A DNA stretch of 64,000 bases from Hygrophila difformis (lineage: Eukaryota; Streptophyta; Magnoliopsida; Lamiales; Acanthaceae), in NCBI GenBank assembly GCA_030278955.1, contig JAOANR010000015.1:18819073-18883072 (forward strand), written 5' to 3'. Position numbers and translations under genes: made by a program. The stretch's first letter is position 1. Each line of letters opens with the position of its first letter. Below are positions 1 to 11,311 of this stretch, piece after piece. The notes below the pieces were generated by a model. It saw nothing but the letters and a program-made list of their open reading frames with translations, did not search any database and had not been told where the DNA came from.

Positions 1-648
1 GATGATAAAATCTATCACCACCCAGCTCCAACAAACATTATAATCTGTAATATACTTATATCACATAAATAATGTTTCTCATCACACCATCTTACTTATG
101 GCATCACATAAAATCCCGAGGCATCATATCAAACCATGTTTTTTTATGACACCATATACAACATCACATTATATTACGTATACATCACATAAAAACTCTT
201 TAGACATCACATGAATCTCCTTTAGACATCACATGAATCTATATTATGCGCATCACATCAAATTGTGCCTGCACCGTGCAGGCACCTGCACTGTAACCGC
301 ACTCCATGAAGTACAGATTAAATATGTTAAAAAAGAAAAATTGTTTAAGTAAACATTAAAAATTGTCCAAGTGATCTATATATAGGAATAAAATCCATCT
401 ATAAATTTAATTATTTAGCATCACTTTTAATTTTTCAATCCTAATTCAAATAAACATTAAATTATCTAATAACACAATTTGTATTTTTTTACCAATCAAA
501 ACAAACATTACATCATAATATTATTCAATACAATCTTTTATTTTTTTCTTACTTCAAATAAACATCACATCAACTAATTACTTCACTTTAATACAATAAC
601 CTATTCTACGTAAAATATTGTGCCCAAAAGAAATGCGACTTCTCAAAT
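1..648. other. AT-rich intergenic DNA with CATCACA-type words
   Basis: No coding region is visible. From about 60 to 255 the word CATCACA or CATCACAT recurs roughly every 15-30 bases, and one longer unit (CTTTAGACATCACATGAATC) is present twice in a row near 200-238. This looks like a decayed tandem or simple-repeat-derived sequence. Positions 649-662 carry a Stowaway-like terminal sequence (GGGACGGAGGGAGT) whose matching left end was not found in the window. Confidence 0.4.
265..285. repeat. Perfect 10-bp inverted repeat (hairpin)
   Basis: GTGCCTGCAC at 265-274 and GTGCAGGCAC at 276-285 are exact reverse complements separated by one base. It is a GC-rich hairpin in AT-rich DNA. Such hairpins occur near ends of non-autonomous plant transposons, but no element boundary could be fixed here. 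Confidence 0.6.
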
Positions 649-660
649 GGGACGGAGGGA

Positions 661-840
661 GTATCATGGTTAAATCCCTATCTTTCAACCTTATTTATTT
701 GGGGATTTGAATCTCATCTCACCCACACAATCTCTGTATCAATCCCCTTTAATTTATATATATGTTGTAATTTGCGATGTTTGAACTCCCACCACTCTTT
801 ACTGAGTTGAATAATGATTTGTAACAAAAGAAAAAAGGAT
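661..840 (+). mobile_element. Probable tRNA-derived SINE (copy 3)
   Basis: The segment shares the layout of the SINE at 37780-37950: ATGGTTAA near 667, a B-box-like GGATTTGAATCTCA near 703, a central CACCCACACA stretch, the phrase CTCCCACCACTCTTT near 787, and an A-rich end at 823-840. It abuts a Stowaway-like terminus at 649-662. The family assignment rests on word similarity only, and target-site duplications were not seen. Confidence 0.4.
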
Positions 841-1069
841 AAAGTTTTTCAAAAGGATAAAATTAGACAAGATTTGAAATAACACTCCCAATTTCTTCTT
901 TTTTTTCGATAAATTAGCCGAGGTTTAAAACATAGTCAGAATTAAATCCTAGACATGTAACCAATAGTCTAAAGTCCGAATTATTTACCAATGATGCATG
1001 ACTTTCAAAGATGAAATCTAGCTACAAGGGAATCGGTTTGGATGCTGAATCAGTAGGGCCTGAAGTATT
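841..1069. other. Intergenic, nothing recognised
   Basis: AT-rich sequence without a supported gene or element. Confidence 0.5.
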
Positions 1070-1245
1070 GAAGTAGTGTTTTGTATTTGATGAATGCGTG
1101 CTTTATATGTGCTGAGTATTTTTATACAGCTCAAACACCATTAAATACCAAGCATACACCGAATTAACACTCAACACACACATCTCATCGAGTCAGCACG
1201 TCAGCACGTGTTGAATGACACATATTCAGCACCCTATTTCTAAAC
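1070..1245. mobile_element. MITE-like dispersed repeat, copy A
   Basis: This 170-180 bp segment matches 7945-8115 in the same order: TGTGCTGA(G/A)TATTTTTATA, then an ATACCA/CATA core, CTCATCG(A/G)GTCAGCAC, and a final ATTC(A/G)GCACCCTAT. The shared CAGCAC/GTGCTG words lie in inverted orientation near the two ends, as in short TIR elements. The superfamily was not determined. Confidence 0.5.
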
Positions 1246-1694
1246 CCAGCTACAAGAGAGGGTTAGTTATCTACTGTTGAATTAGGGGAGTTAATTACCT
1301 AAGTTCCCCTTAATTGAGAATTTAGGATTGGATCATTAGCCTTTAAATTAAACTAACACTATTAAGAGGACAATTTTAAGTCCAATATGACATAGGCCCA
1401 AGAGCCCAATAAGGATAAAGACCAATCTAATGAATGTCATCTTTTCCATCTCACCATCGGCTGCCATCACCGACTTCCAAGCCCCATCATCGTCAAACTC
1501 GCCATCACCCCTGCCGAGCGTCATCATTCTCTTGTCCGAAATCCTCTTTCGGAATCACCATTTCCTAGCTGTGTTTCGGCAGCAGTCACTTGCACTAAGC
1601 AACACAACCAACGAATTCCACGGTGAGATTAATAATTACCATCTCTCCTTTGTCTATATCAGTTTCCTACACTTCTCTTAAATAAGGGAAGGCA
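1246..1694. other. Intergenic, nothing recognised
   Basis: An open frame of 83 codons lies at 1430-1681 on the plus strand, but it has no recognisable domain and no splice context. It is treated as chance. Confidence 0.4.
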
Positions 1695-2512
1695 TACATA
1701 TCATCAATGCTCATCGGGTGTGTAAAGAACAAATTCGTAACTTCCTCACTCGCTTCGTATATCCTAAATTGAAAATAAGCAATCATGCTCCTTCAACTTC
1801 CTCAACAAATATTGCATTTCGGATCAACCCGCAAGAGCAATCACTCTAAACTTGGCCCTCGCATTGTACAATGTCCTCATCGTTGACATATTGGTCAGAA
1901 GTTATTTTGATGCTCTGCTCTTGCTACATCTGCTATTGCTGGAACTTCTTCCATGTTAGATTCCTCACTGTCATCACAACCATCAAGGGATTCGGCAAAA
2001 CAGGCAGTCGACTGAAATGGTTGGGCATTCGCGCTATGGTTTCGACTTGATTTGAAAGTCGCATGCTCTGCTAAATAAGCCAAATGGCTTCTGCAGCCAA
2101 CTCAGCTATTGTTCTCAGCCGAGTCACCATCAGTCGATCCTTAATCACATGTTTAAAATTTTGCTTCAGCATTTGAATGTATTCTTGTTCCGAAAATTGT
2201 GTCTTCTGGGCCTTCACAACATAAAATCTTTGTAAAAACTCAGCCATAGTCTCTCCTGCTTTCTGCTTTGTGTGAGCTAAATCTACCACATATATGTCTG
2301 GGCTAGTATTATAAATTTTGTCATGAAATATCCTTTCCATCTCTGCCCAAGTTTTGACTGACCCGGGTGGTAAACTGATAACCATTCGAATGCTGGCCCT
2401 GTGAGAGATAAGCCGAATAACTGTAATTTGAGAAAAACATTTTGAGCAATCCTCGTGCATTGGGCAGTAAATTGGCCGATATGCTCAATAGTCGATTTCC
2501 CCACTTCACCTA

Positions 2513-2927
2513 TGTTGTGGAATAATAGAGCTATTAATTAAACAATAAAGAGAACACCGAGATTTAACGAGGTTCGGCACAAATATGCCTACATCCTCCG
2601 GGCCCCACCGAATTATTATTTCACTATGAAGGGAAACAATAATATTACAGAAGGCTATGGGAAATAATCCTATACCACAAAACCCTCTCAATGAGAAACA
2701 CTCACAAAGGCTAGAAAGCTATAGAAGAAGAGAATACAGAGGCAGGGATCAAAAGTAGGCTAGTGATTTGCCTGTGCTTTTGCAATGCCTTGTATTGCTA
2801 CTGGTGTGCCTTTTGCAATTGCCCGAAGCAGGTATTTATAGGCCTTCGTCTCCATCTACCACATTTATTATTCACCTGCCTTCTTTAATTGTGGAATGGC
2901 CATAGAATGGGACGACCATACTGTACA
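2513..2927 (-). repeat. Copia 3' LTR (415 bp)
   Basis: This is the left LTR of the element, with terminal TGTTG...TACA on the plus strand. It contains a TATA-like TATTTATAGG near 2836 on the plus strand, which may be fortuitous, and the phrase AACGAGGTTCGGCACAAATA typical of copia LTRs. Confidence 0.92.
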
Positions 2928-3032
2928 AATCTCCACCTTGGTGCGTCCCAAATTCCAATTATAGTATCTCCTTCAAGGTTCTCTCGTCACGGAATTCGGC
3001 AGGACCTCCAAATGCGCTTTCCAGCGCCAACT

Positions 3033-5267
3033 TCAAATTCTTGAGATATTTATCAAGTTCAAACAATGTTCGAACTTGATACATGTTACAGCCTTCGTCA
3101 ACATATCTGTGGGATTCTCAGTGGTCTTGATCTTTTGTACCTTGACTTCACCTTCTTCAATTATTTCCCGCACAAAATGGTACCGTACATCGATATGCTT
3201 TGTTCTGGCGTGATACACTTGGTTCTTGGCTAGATGAATGGCACTTTGACTGTCACAAAACACTGTTACATGTTTTTGACCAACTCCCAAGTCATCCAGC
3301 AAACCCTGTAACCAAATTGCTTCCATAACAGCTTCAGTGATGGCCATATATTCTGCCTCCGTTGTTGACAAAGCAATGGTTGACTGCAAGGTAGACTTCC
3401 AACTAACTGGTGCATTTGCAAGAGTAAACACATATCCAATAGTTGATTGACGTTTATCCAGGTCTCCTGCATAATCTGAATCACAGTACCCAAGTAAATG
3501 TTGACCCGTAACATTAGTCTTCTCAAATATCAATCCAACATCTAAGGTTTTCAAAATATACTTTAGAATCGATTTCATTGCTTGCCAATGATCTTTCCCA
3601 GGATCATGCATGTACCTGCTCACAACTCCAACAGCATGTGAAATGTCTGGCCTTATACACACCATTGCATACATCAAGCTACCCACCGCATTTGAATAAG
3701 GTACCTTTGACTTGTATTCTCGTTCCTCTTTCGTCTTCGGGCATTGTGAAGCACTAAGTTTGAAATGAGGAGCAAACGGTGTACTTACAGGTTTGGTTTT
3801 ATTCGTCATGCCAAACCGCTCCAGTACTTTCTTCAAATATTGCTTCTGAGTCAAACTCAGAGTGCCCCTCTTCTTGTCTCTTGTTATTTCCATACCAAGA
3901 ATTTTCTTTGCTTCACCGAGATCTTTCATTTTGAACTCCTTGCTGAGTTGAGACTTCAACCTGCTTATCTATCCTCTATCTTTAGATGCAATTAACATGT
4001 CATCTACATATAGAAGAAGATAAATGAAAGATCCATCTTGTAGCTTACGGAAATATACACAATGATCAAAACTGCTCCTGGTGTACTTCTGGCCCATCAT
4101 GAATTGATCAAACCGCTTATACCATTGTCTTGGTGATTGTTTCAATCCATAAAGCGATTTCTTCAGTCTGCAAACCCAATCTTCTTTTCCAGCAACTTTA
4201 TATCCTTCTGGCTGGGTTATGTAGATTTCCTCCTCCAAATCACCATGTAAGAATGCCGTTTTTACGTCCATTTGAACTAGTTCCAAGTCCAACTGTGCTA
4301 CCACAGCCAACAGAATTCGAATGGAGGAATGTTTTACAACATGAGAAAATACCTCATTGTAATCAATTCCCTCTTTTTGGGCATAGCCTTTGGCTACCAA
4401 TATTGCCTTGTAGCGCACGTCATTCTTTTCTGGAAATCCTTCTTTCTGAGCATAGACCCACTTGCAACCAATTGTCTTCTTTCCCTCTGGGAGTTTAGCT
4501 AACTTCCACGTGTGATTTGCTTCAAGAGAATGCATTTCCTCGTCCATGGCTTTCTTCCACTTTTCTTTCTCCGGACTAATTTTTGCATCAAGAAAAGTTT
4601 GTGGTATATCTTCTTCAATAACAGGAAGTGCATAGGCCAACATACTTTCGAATCGAGCAGGTTTCTTAATTTCTCTTCTTGGCCTTCTAACTGCAATTGG
4701 TAAGTCTTGTTGCTCCTGAGGTTCTTGGGTTAAATCCTCACTTTCTCTGGGCTCTTCTTCGGTACTTGGACCTTCATCTTCTATTGGTTGACCATCTACC
4801 TCTCTGGTTGTAGATGTCTGAAACTCCACCTGTTGAGGATAATGCTCCACCTGCTGAGGAGTACTATGCGTCTGCTGCTTAGCTACCTTATTCAACATTA
4901 TTGATTCGTTGAATGTAACATCCCTGCTAAAGATCACCTTTTTCATGTGCGGACACCATAGACGATATCCTTTTACTCCATAAGATATCCCCACGAAAAC
5001 AGCTTTTCTCGTGACAAAAGATACATTCGTCTTTCGACACTCTGCTTCGTGACTTGGATCTGCCTCTGTCCGACTTGTACTTTTGGCTACGGCCCCGAAC
5101 GAAATGGGCTTCACCAGTCGAACTCCTGTGTTCTAGCTTATCTTTCTTCCTGATCTCGTTAGAATACAAGACAGTGGTAACTTCTTTGAAAGAAATCGTT
5201 TATTTCCCAGTCAGCATACTAACAATTATATGCTCGTATTCATCAGGGAGTGACGCTAACAATTATA
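3033..5267 (-). pseudogene. Copia gag-IN junction plus RT-RNase H polyprotein remnant
   Basis: Reading from 5267 on the minus strand there is first the end of gag (LPDEYEHIIVSMLTGK, then a basic RGRS stretch and an incomplete zinc knuckle CIFCHEK). The sequence then jumps to the C-terminus of integrase (VKGYRLWCP). The variable linker follows, then reverse transcriptase with TAFLHGDLEEEIYITQPEGY and the YVDDML catalytic box, then RNase H with DSDYAGD, TTEAEYMA, DSQSAI and TKHIDVRYHFVRE. One in-frame TAG at 3969-3971 interrupts the RT-RNase H frame. The protein would copy element RNA into DNA, but without protease, integrase core and most of gag it cannot act alone. Confidence 0.9.
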
Positions 5268-5682
5268 TGTTGTGGAATAATAGAGCTATTAATTAAACAA
5301 TAAAGAGAACACCAAGATTTAACGAGGTTCGGCACAAATATGCATACGTCCTCCGGGCCCCACCGAATTATTATTTCATTATGAAATGAAACAATAATAT
5401 TACAAAAGACTATAGGAAATAATCCTATACCACAAAACCCTCTCAACGAGAAACACTCACAAAGGGTAGAAAGCTATAGAAGAAGAGAATACAGAGGCAG
5501 GGATCAAAAGTAGGCTAGTGATTTCCCTTTGCTTTTGCAATGCCTTGTATTGCTACTGGTGTGCCTTTTGCAATTGCCCGAAGCAGGTATTTATAGGCCT
5601 TCGTCTCCATCTACCACATTTATTATTCACCTACCTTCTTTAATTGTGGAATGGCCATAGAATGGGACGACCAAACTGTACA
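5268..5682 (-). repeat. Copia 5' LTR (415 bp)
   Basis: This is the right LTR. Its length equals that of the left LTR, with scattered substitutions such as CCTACATC versus CATACGTC. The ACCTA duplication follows at 5683. Confidence 0.92.
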
Positions 5683-6409
5683 ACCTAATTAAGAAACTAT
5701 TGATGTCAGGAACCTTAACTCCCATAGGAAGCGGATATTGTTCCTCAATATAATAAAGGAATGGCTTTCGATACGTCGGCGCATAAGGTTACCAAACTTA
5801 GTTCATATTATCCCCGCTATCAGTTCTCTATCCACAAACTGTTGGTTCTGCGGTTGAGGTATGACATGTGCTGGAGCATAAGGCTGCTACACCATAGGAA
5901 CAGGTAATGGTTGTTGATATGGCGGTTGGCCTTGCGGTGGTGCGTAAGGATGTGGTCCTTGAAATCCTATCGGACGAAATCGCTTTGGGGGTAATTCGGC
6001 TGAACAAAATAATGGATTATGTGCCCCGCAGGCGGTTGATTCTGAGCTACTGGCTGTGGATTTGGTAACGTCGGCGGTTGGTTTTGAATCGCTAATACCT
6101 GAGCTCCAATTGGCTGAGGATTTCTAGCTAACTCAGCTCTAAACATAGCTAGCATAGCTGCCAAGATATTTCCTTCAATTTGGCTAACAGAATTAGTAAC
6201 CGCAACTTCGATCATAAACTGTATCTGATCACGTACATGTGGTGTCAGATCTTCCGGACAATATTCATGTCTTTGCATTCCAGGAGAAGCAAATCCAGGC
6301 CGATACTCTCCTTGATACACAGAAGCATCCTCGCATATGTGGGGCAAAGTCATCCGACTCGCCGTATTAAATGTAGGTGTTTCAGGATCAGTCGCCATCA
6401 CTGATTTGA

Positions 6410-6428
6410 GTTCTTACTGGGCGTGCCA
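6410..6428 (-). promoter_or_regulatory. Primer-binding site of the Ty3 remnant
   Basis: On the minus strand the sequence TGGCACGCCCAGTAAGAAC follows the LTR end by about a dozen bases and precedes the gag ATG (6401) by 8 bases. Similar TGGCACGCCCAGT sites are common in plant Ty3 elements of Tat type. The spacer between LTR and site is slightly longer than usual. Confidence 0.6.
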
Positions 6429-6712
6429 CTATTGGATCGGTGTAAAGGGGACAGAGCCAAGGACCTTTTTTCCCTTCGAGAGAAGTCGCCCGAAAAGGAT
6501 CAAAACCAGCAAGCGTTCGAATTCAATCTGCACCCAAACATGACAAATGTGACTTTCTTATTGAATTCTTTGAAAAAGTTGATATAATTGAAGAAAAATC
6601 AACGAATTTACCATCTTATCTGAGAGGGAAGCAGCTAATTCGATTTAAGAGAGTTAACTAAGCTAAGAGATGCCTAAGAATACGGGAATGTAAAGGAAAG
6701 ATAAAATTCTTA

Positions 6713-7475
6713 TGGGGCGTTTGGTTCGGGGATCTGAGATTCCCACTGGGAATCTTGGGTAGGGAATGAAACATGCCCATGTTTGGTTCGGGGCATGTTT
6801 CATGTGGGAATGTCACATTCCCACCGAGATGGGAATGTTGGGTGTTTTAGGTGGGAATGTGATTCCCACCTGGAGGGCAGGTAATCTTAGATTACCACCT
6901 CCACTTTAACTACTTTTATACTAATTTGACTTTTATACCGTCACTTTTTATACTTATTTTATTTTATGAATTTATATATTTGTATTCTAAAAAATAATAA
7001 TTATATGAAATTTAATTTTTGAAAAATCAATTGAAAAATTTTAAATTATTTAAACATATTTTTAATATATATTCTCATATTTTAATATATATTTTCATAT
7101 TTTCTTAAAATTTTCTTTTCTTCTATATATAAAATATAAAATAAAGATAATAAGGATTTAGAGACATTAAATAAGTAATTATCATACAATAAATTACGTA
7201 TAAAGAATATTCAATATTTTAAAAAATAAATCGGCTTAAATATTTTTATTGTGTAGCAAAATGATATATTTATAATATTTTTTCAACTGAAATTTATGGA
7301 CATTATGGTAAATTAATTAGAACTGTAAATCTGAGATTCTCAATCTAACCAAACATAATAATCTTAAAACATCAAAAAAATAAGATTCTCATTAATCTCA
7401 TATTCCTAGTAATCTTACATTCCCAGCAATCATATTCTCATTGATAATCTAAGTTCTCTTCAACCAAACGCACCG
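6713..7475. mobile_element. PIF/Harbinger-type MITE in the Ty3 LTR
   Basis: The termini TGGGGCGTTTGGTT (left) and AACCAAACGCACCG (right) are imperfect inverted repeats (11 of 14). They are flanked by TTA duplications at 6710-6712 and 7476-7478. The body is AT-rich and has further inverted subterminal words (GAGATTCCCAC..., AGATTCTCAATC). No transposase is encoded. Removing it rejoins the Ty3 LTR at AAAATTC...TTAAAG. Confidence 0.85.
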
Positions 7476-7944
7476 TTAAAGTAAAATTCTGAAGATAAAT
7501 TGACGGAGTAACGGTATTGTTGTTGAGTTGTCTTCTCTGGCCATATACCGCTATTTATAGCAGTAGCTGAATAAACATTGAATAACTATCGTTCAGCTGA
7601 ACCACCGCCTCTCTTCGGCCGAAATTGTCCCAATACCCTTCGGCCGAACTTTCTACTCTCGGCGCTTCCTGACCGTTCAATTTCACCATTGGGCTTATGA
7701 GTTTTCAGTTATAATTTCAACTCTTAGCCCATTCTTCCAGACTTAACCAAATCAACCCATCTGCTCAGATGGCTCCAACATTAGTAAAATTAGAAAACGA
7801 AATTGGACATAGTAGTTTATGACTTACCAAGACAAAATAGCCTTGTGCTTATTCATATCGTACCATCATAAATTTAACCGGTAAAATCTTAAAATATGCC
7901 AATAATACAAAACCAGATTTGGTTTGAGTACTCAGCATTTACTA

Positions 7945-8115
7945 AAGTACTGTTTCGTATGTGCTGAATGGGTACTTTGTATGTGTTGAATATTTTTATA
8001 TACAATTCAAATTCCACAAAATACCCAACATATACTTCATTAACACTCACACTCCTCATCGGGTCAGCACTTCATCACCTGCTGAATGTCTCTCATTCGG
8101 CACCCTATCCGAACC
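7945..8115. mobile_element. MITE-like dispersed repeat, copy B
   Basis: Second copy of the repeat at 1070-1245, in the same orientation. It is more intact at the left end (GTACTGTTTCGTATGTGCTG). The two copies bracket the Ty3/copia nest. Confidence 0.5.
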
Positions 8116-9028
8116 CTACAAAACCACGTTCTAACAAAATTGAATTTAACCCCTTTATTTAAATGACCTTCTAACAAAAAGAAATGACCTTCAAATTGAA
8201 AACCCATGTTGTCTCACCTCCCAACTAACCCCTTTATTTATTTTCCGAATAAAATTGAATTTAATATCGCAAAAGGCCAAATAATATGCAAAACTACCCA
8301 CCAAAAGTTACATGAGTATTATTTTAATTTATTTTTGAAAAACTGTTATATTAATTTGTCAGCATATCATAAAGATATTGCAACTGTATCTTTTACCTCA
8401 CCTTTTAGGTGAAATACATCCAACTTAATACTAATATGCGTGAAAGTTGAATAACTTCAAATTAGGATGCTACACTTGTAAAGCATGCAAATAACCTATG
8501 CACAATTTCGCATCCGTAATAACAAGAGACATTGAAGTCAGAGGCGGATTATAGAAAATTTTGGCAGTGGTATCATAAAATCTAATGACAACCATATTGG
8601 AATTAAAGATAATGACGACAACACAAAAAACATGGAGAAAAAGCTAAGCTGGTATCACCATAAAAATTGAAAATTGAGTGGTTGCACCAAAGCAAATAAA
8701 TAAAAATATAAAATTTTTTTAGCATAGCAATTTTATAAATTTGAGTGGTATCCCGTGCAACCACCGGTTTCAATGTGGATCCGCCTATGATTGAAGTGGC
8801 AAAATATGAATAAAGACATTTTGTAGTGATCAATTTTTTTGCTGAACTGCAAATTAGTTAATGGCGGTGGGAGTTATGCTACACAAATTATAATTACAAA
8901 AGGACAAAGACAAGGGATAGAGATGCAGGTGGTGAATCGATCTCCCAACCAAAAGATTACAAGTCAGGGATCTTGACCATTTGACAAGTATTTATCTCTA
9001 TAATGATCTATTTTAATAATTATTTATA
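8116..9028. other. Intergenic, nothing recognised
   Basis: AT-rich sequence. Short open frames here have no domain or codon signature. Confidence 0.5.
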
Positions 9029-9293
9029 CTTCCTATGTTCTTTTATAAGTGACACGTTGAATGTTTTGTCACTGTTCATTGAGTAACTTTGATTTGAGTT
9101 TTTAATACAATTATATAAGATAAGATAAAATATAGTCAAGCGGGATCTTGTTAGATTCGTCTAATCGCATAGATTTAGAATATCAAATTTTCATAATTTT
9201 TACTTGTTTGCAATTTGAGTTATTGAGTATTAAAAATGTGTATTGTACTGCGTGAAATGTTAGTCCGTGGCATTTAAAAAAGAACGGAGGAAG
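9029..9293. mobile_element. Stowaway (Tc1/mariner) MITE, 265 bp
   Basis: Inverted ends CTTCCTATGTTCTTTTAT and AAAAAAGAACGGAGGAAG are flanked by TA on both sides. The internal phrase AGTCAAGCGGGATCTTGTTAGATTCGTCTAAT recurs in related decayed copies at 32290-32510 (inverted) and 39293-39440. (That phrase is quoted here only in part as AAGCGGGATCTTGTTAGATT.) No coding capacity. Confidence 0.85.
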
Positions 9294-9443
9294 TATAATA
9301 CTATACACAAATATAACCGTCTCTCCAAAGGTATATGAGAATAAAGCCTATCGAAAACAGCTATATATGAAAAGTCATCGCATGCATGTTATTTTTATAC
9401 ATAAAAACTAGTAATTTCCAAAACTTTTTGAATAAAGCTGTAA

Positions 9444-9522
<79 letters not shown>
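9444..9522. repeat. (AAT)n microsatellite
   Basis: About 26 uninterrupted ATA/AAT units. It creates a spurious poly-tyrosine open frame on the minus strand. Confidence 0.97.
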
Positions 9523-9935
9523 GTAATCACATAACCGTAGCAATTATTAATTGAAAATAAAATTCAAATAAATAGACATATCGTTTCCATATATATTATG
9601 GAGGAACAGATCGTTTCATTTCTTGAATGGAAAAACAATTAAAACCATTATTTTACCCACCTCTCAAGAAGCATAATTAATTTATTATTCTTCAATTATA
9701 TATTCTTTAATGATATAAATCAATCAATTTTTCATTATAGTACTCCTCCAAAAAAATCATTATAGTAAGAAAAATGGTCGAACATATTGGAATTCAAATG
9801 GAATGAAGCTCTTTGGATTCAAAGTCACAATGGAATTTAAGTTGTGTTTGGAAAGAAACGCTAGCGTTTAACTTTTAAAATACATATTAAAAATAACTTA
9901 AAAACGAGTATACAATAAACACTAATTTTAGTAAC

Positions 9936-10120
9936 TTTGGGAAAGGGATTGACCCAAGTGGTAGTGTCTCATACCTTCCAACCATAGGTTGGGTTCGATT
10001 CTCACTTTGCCCCGTATCCTTCTTTTTTATCCCCCTTTGTAACTTGTGCGCTTGGGCTTCCACACATCTTTGCTGACACATAGGTGTCAATATTAGAAAA
10101 AAAAAAAGAAAAAAAAAGAC
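9936..10120 (+). mobile_element. tRNA-derived SINE (copy 1)
   Basis: An A-box-like TGACCCAAGTGG near 9950 and a clear RNA polymerase III B-box GGTTCGATTCTC at 9992-10003 are spaced as in tRNA promoters. The body ends in an A-rich tail (10094-10118). Imperfect 15-bp duplications flank it: ACTAATTTTAGTAAC at 9921-9935 and ACAAATTTTGTTAAC at 10121-10135 (12 of 15). It encodes no protein and would depend on LINE reverse transcriptase. Confidence 0.75.
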
Positions 10121-10135
10121 ACAAATTTTGTTAAC

Positions 10136-10719
10136 CCTAAATTTTAAAATTCAACCTCTTATCTATGAAGTCTAAACTTTTAGTTCAACTTCAACCTTTA
10201 AACTCTAATTTTAAACTTTATCACCAATCACCATTACTCAAAATTATCAAAATTTAAAATTATATTTCACCATCAATTTCAAACTCTAAACTTCAAAAGC
10301 AAAACTCTAATTATTATCAAACATAGGCTTAATTTGTTGGAATCTAGGTAGAACATTTTTTGTTTTTTTGCATTGTATTAATCTAAATAATACAAATACC
10401 AATTAAAAGCACTAAAATTAATTATCAAATAATATTTTACTAATTAATTTATGAAATTCATAAAATTGAAGGTTGTCATTTGTCAACTGCGATTTTAATT
10501 TAATGTCCAAATAGCTCAACCTAAATAATTCATGAATAATAATCATATGTAATATTTTTCCCAAATCCTTTATATATATAAAAATTAGGTTAAAGAAAAG
10601 GCTAGAAAATGGTTGATGCATGGGAGCTCATGCCACATAATATAATTAACGTGATGCACGATTATATTTGTATTTTAAGACTTTGTACAATTATGAAAAT
10701 AGTTTAAAACGTATTTTAA
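10136..10719. other. Intergenic, nothing recognised
   Basis: AT-rich, with runs of AAACTCTAA/TTTAAACTT type words at 10140-10310 and no supported gene. Confidence 0.5.
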
Positions 10720-11236
10720 GACACAATTTAATTAGAAATGAGGATGGCAATTGGATCGATGGATTTTTTTGGATTAATTGGTGTGAATACGAATTTAGTT
10801 GCCGAACTTCATGGTATCTGGCATGTCATGAATCGATTTCAGGAATTGTGAGTGACTGAAGTTGTTTGCTTTTAAGATTCCTTAGTTGCCTTAAAATTAG
10901 ACAGGGAACAAGCGAGGATCATTGGTTGCACCCGTTGGTTCAACATATCAAGGACATCCTTGCACAGATTCGTGATATCCAGTGGTTTCATATATTACGT
11001 GAGGGGAATGCTGTGGTTGACACCATAGCTAATCGCAGGGTGCAGGCAGAAGATTTTTTTACGACACGGGCTTTTCCTTTGGACGAGACTCACACAGTCT
11101 AGCATCAGATTTGGTGAGGCGTGGTTTCCTCGCTTTTGAGTCTTTTCTTGTTTTCTTATCTTCCTCCCCTTTTTCATGTAGCTTTTCTTAGTTTTCCCTT
11201 TGCTAACGCTTTAGCGTCCTTGTTCATAAAAAAAAA
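10720..11236 (+). pseudogene. Decayed LINE 3' end with RNase H domain
   Basis: Scattered over two or three frames is a plant non-LTR element RNase H domain (RVT_3 type): LIRNEDGNWIDGF near 10730-10770, then a Glu-Leu-His-type segment out of frame near 10800-10850, then HPLVQHIKDIL and FHILREGNAVVDTIANR at 10930-11035. The last phrase is the characteristic C-terminal REGN...AD box. A 3' untranslated piece ending in an A-run (11228-11236) follows. The RT and endonuclease parts are absent, consistent with 5' truncation, and several frameshifts mark it as old. Confidence 0.7.
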
Positions 11237-11311
11237 TATAATTTAATTAATTGAAGAATATAATAATAATAAAAATAATGATAATAATAATAATAATAAT
11301 AATAATAAATC

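Larger units (their letters stand above)
2513..5682 (-). mobile_element. Internally deleted Ty1/copia LTR retrotransposon, 3.17 kb
   Basis: Two 415-bp LTRs (2513-2927 and 5268-5682) start TGTTGTGGAATA and end CTGTACA on the plus strand and differ at only a few positions. The 5-bp target-site duplication ACCTA flanks the element at 2508-2512 and 5683-5687. The internal coding sequence is on the minus strand, so the right LTR is the 5' LTR. A polypurine tract (AAGGTGGAGATTT) lies immediately upstream of the 3' LTR at about 2928-2940. Most of gag, all of protease and most of integrase are missing. No normal tRNA-Met primer site follows the 5' LTR, so the deletion also removed it. Confidence 0.92.
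1895..6401 (-). pseudogene. Ty3 gag, split by a copia insertion
   Basis: The N-terminal part (6401-5967, starting MMATDPETPTFN) is Pro/Gln-rich and precedes the retrotransposon gag domain found at 2460-2071, which has the typical pattern SVKTWAEMERIFHDKIY...GETMAEFLQRF and ends with a run of basic and hydrophobic helices. A further piece reaches 1895. The two halves are separated by the copia element at 2513-5682 and its TACCT/ACCTA duplication, and frames shift between open segments (2504, 2460, 2083). A gag of this type would coat the RNA in virus-like particles; this copy is non-functional. Confidence 0.7.
1695..7780 (-). mobile_element. Truncated Ty3-type LTR retrotransposon remnant (5' LTR + gag)
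   Basis: On the minus strand the remnant reads 5' LTR (7780 down to about 6441), primer-binding site (6428-6410), then gag starting at 6401. The LTR begins TGTTGGAGCC at 7780 and its other end is CCCCTTTACA at 6441, giving TG...CA. Without the MITE inserted in it the LTR is about 574 bp. The gag is interrupted between 2508 and 5687 by a copia element and resumes at 2507. No protease, RT, integrase or 3' LTR is present, so the element is broken at its 3' side; the left limit near 1695 is approximate. Confidence 0.7.

Noticed and set aside
1430..1681. 83-codon plus-strand frame as a possible small gene
   Set aside because: No domain, no splice context, and it is next to a retroelement remnant.
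9361..9543. Open frame with a long tyrosine run on the minus strand
   Set aside because: It is the translation of the (AAT)n microsatellite.
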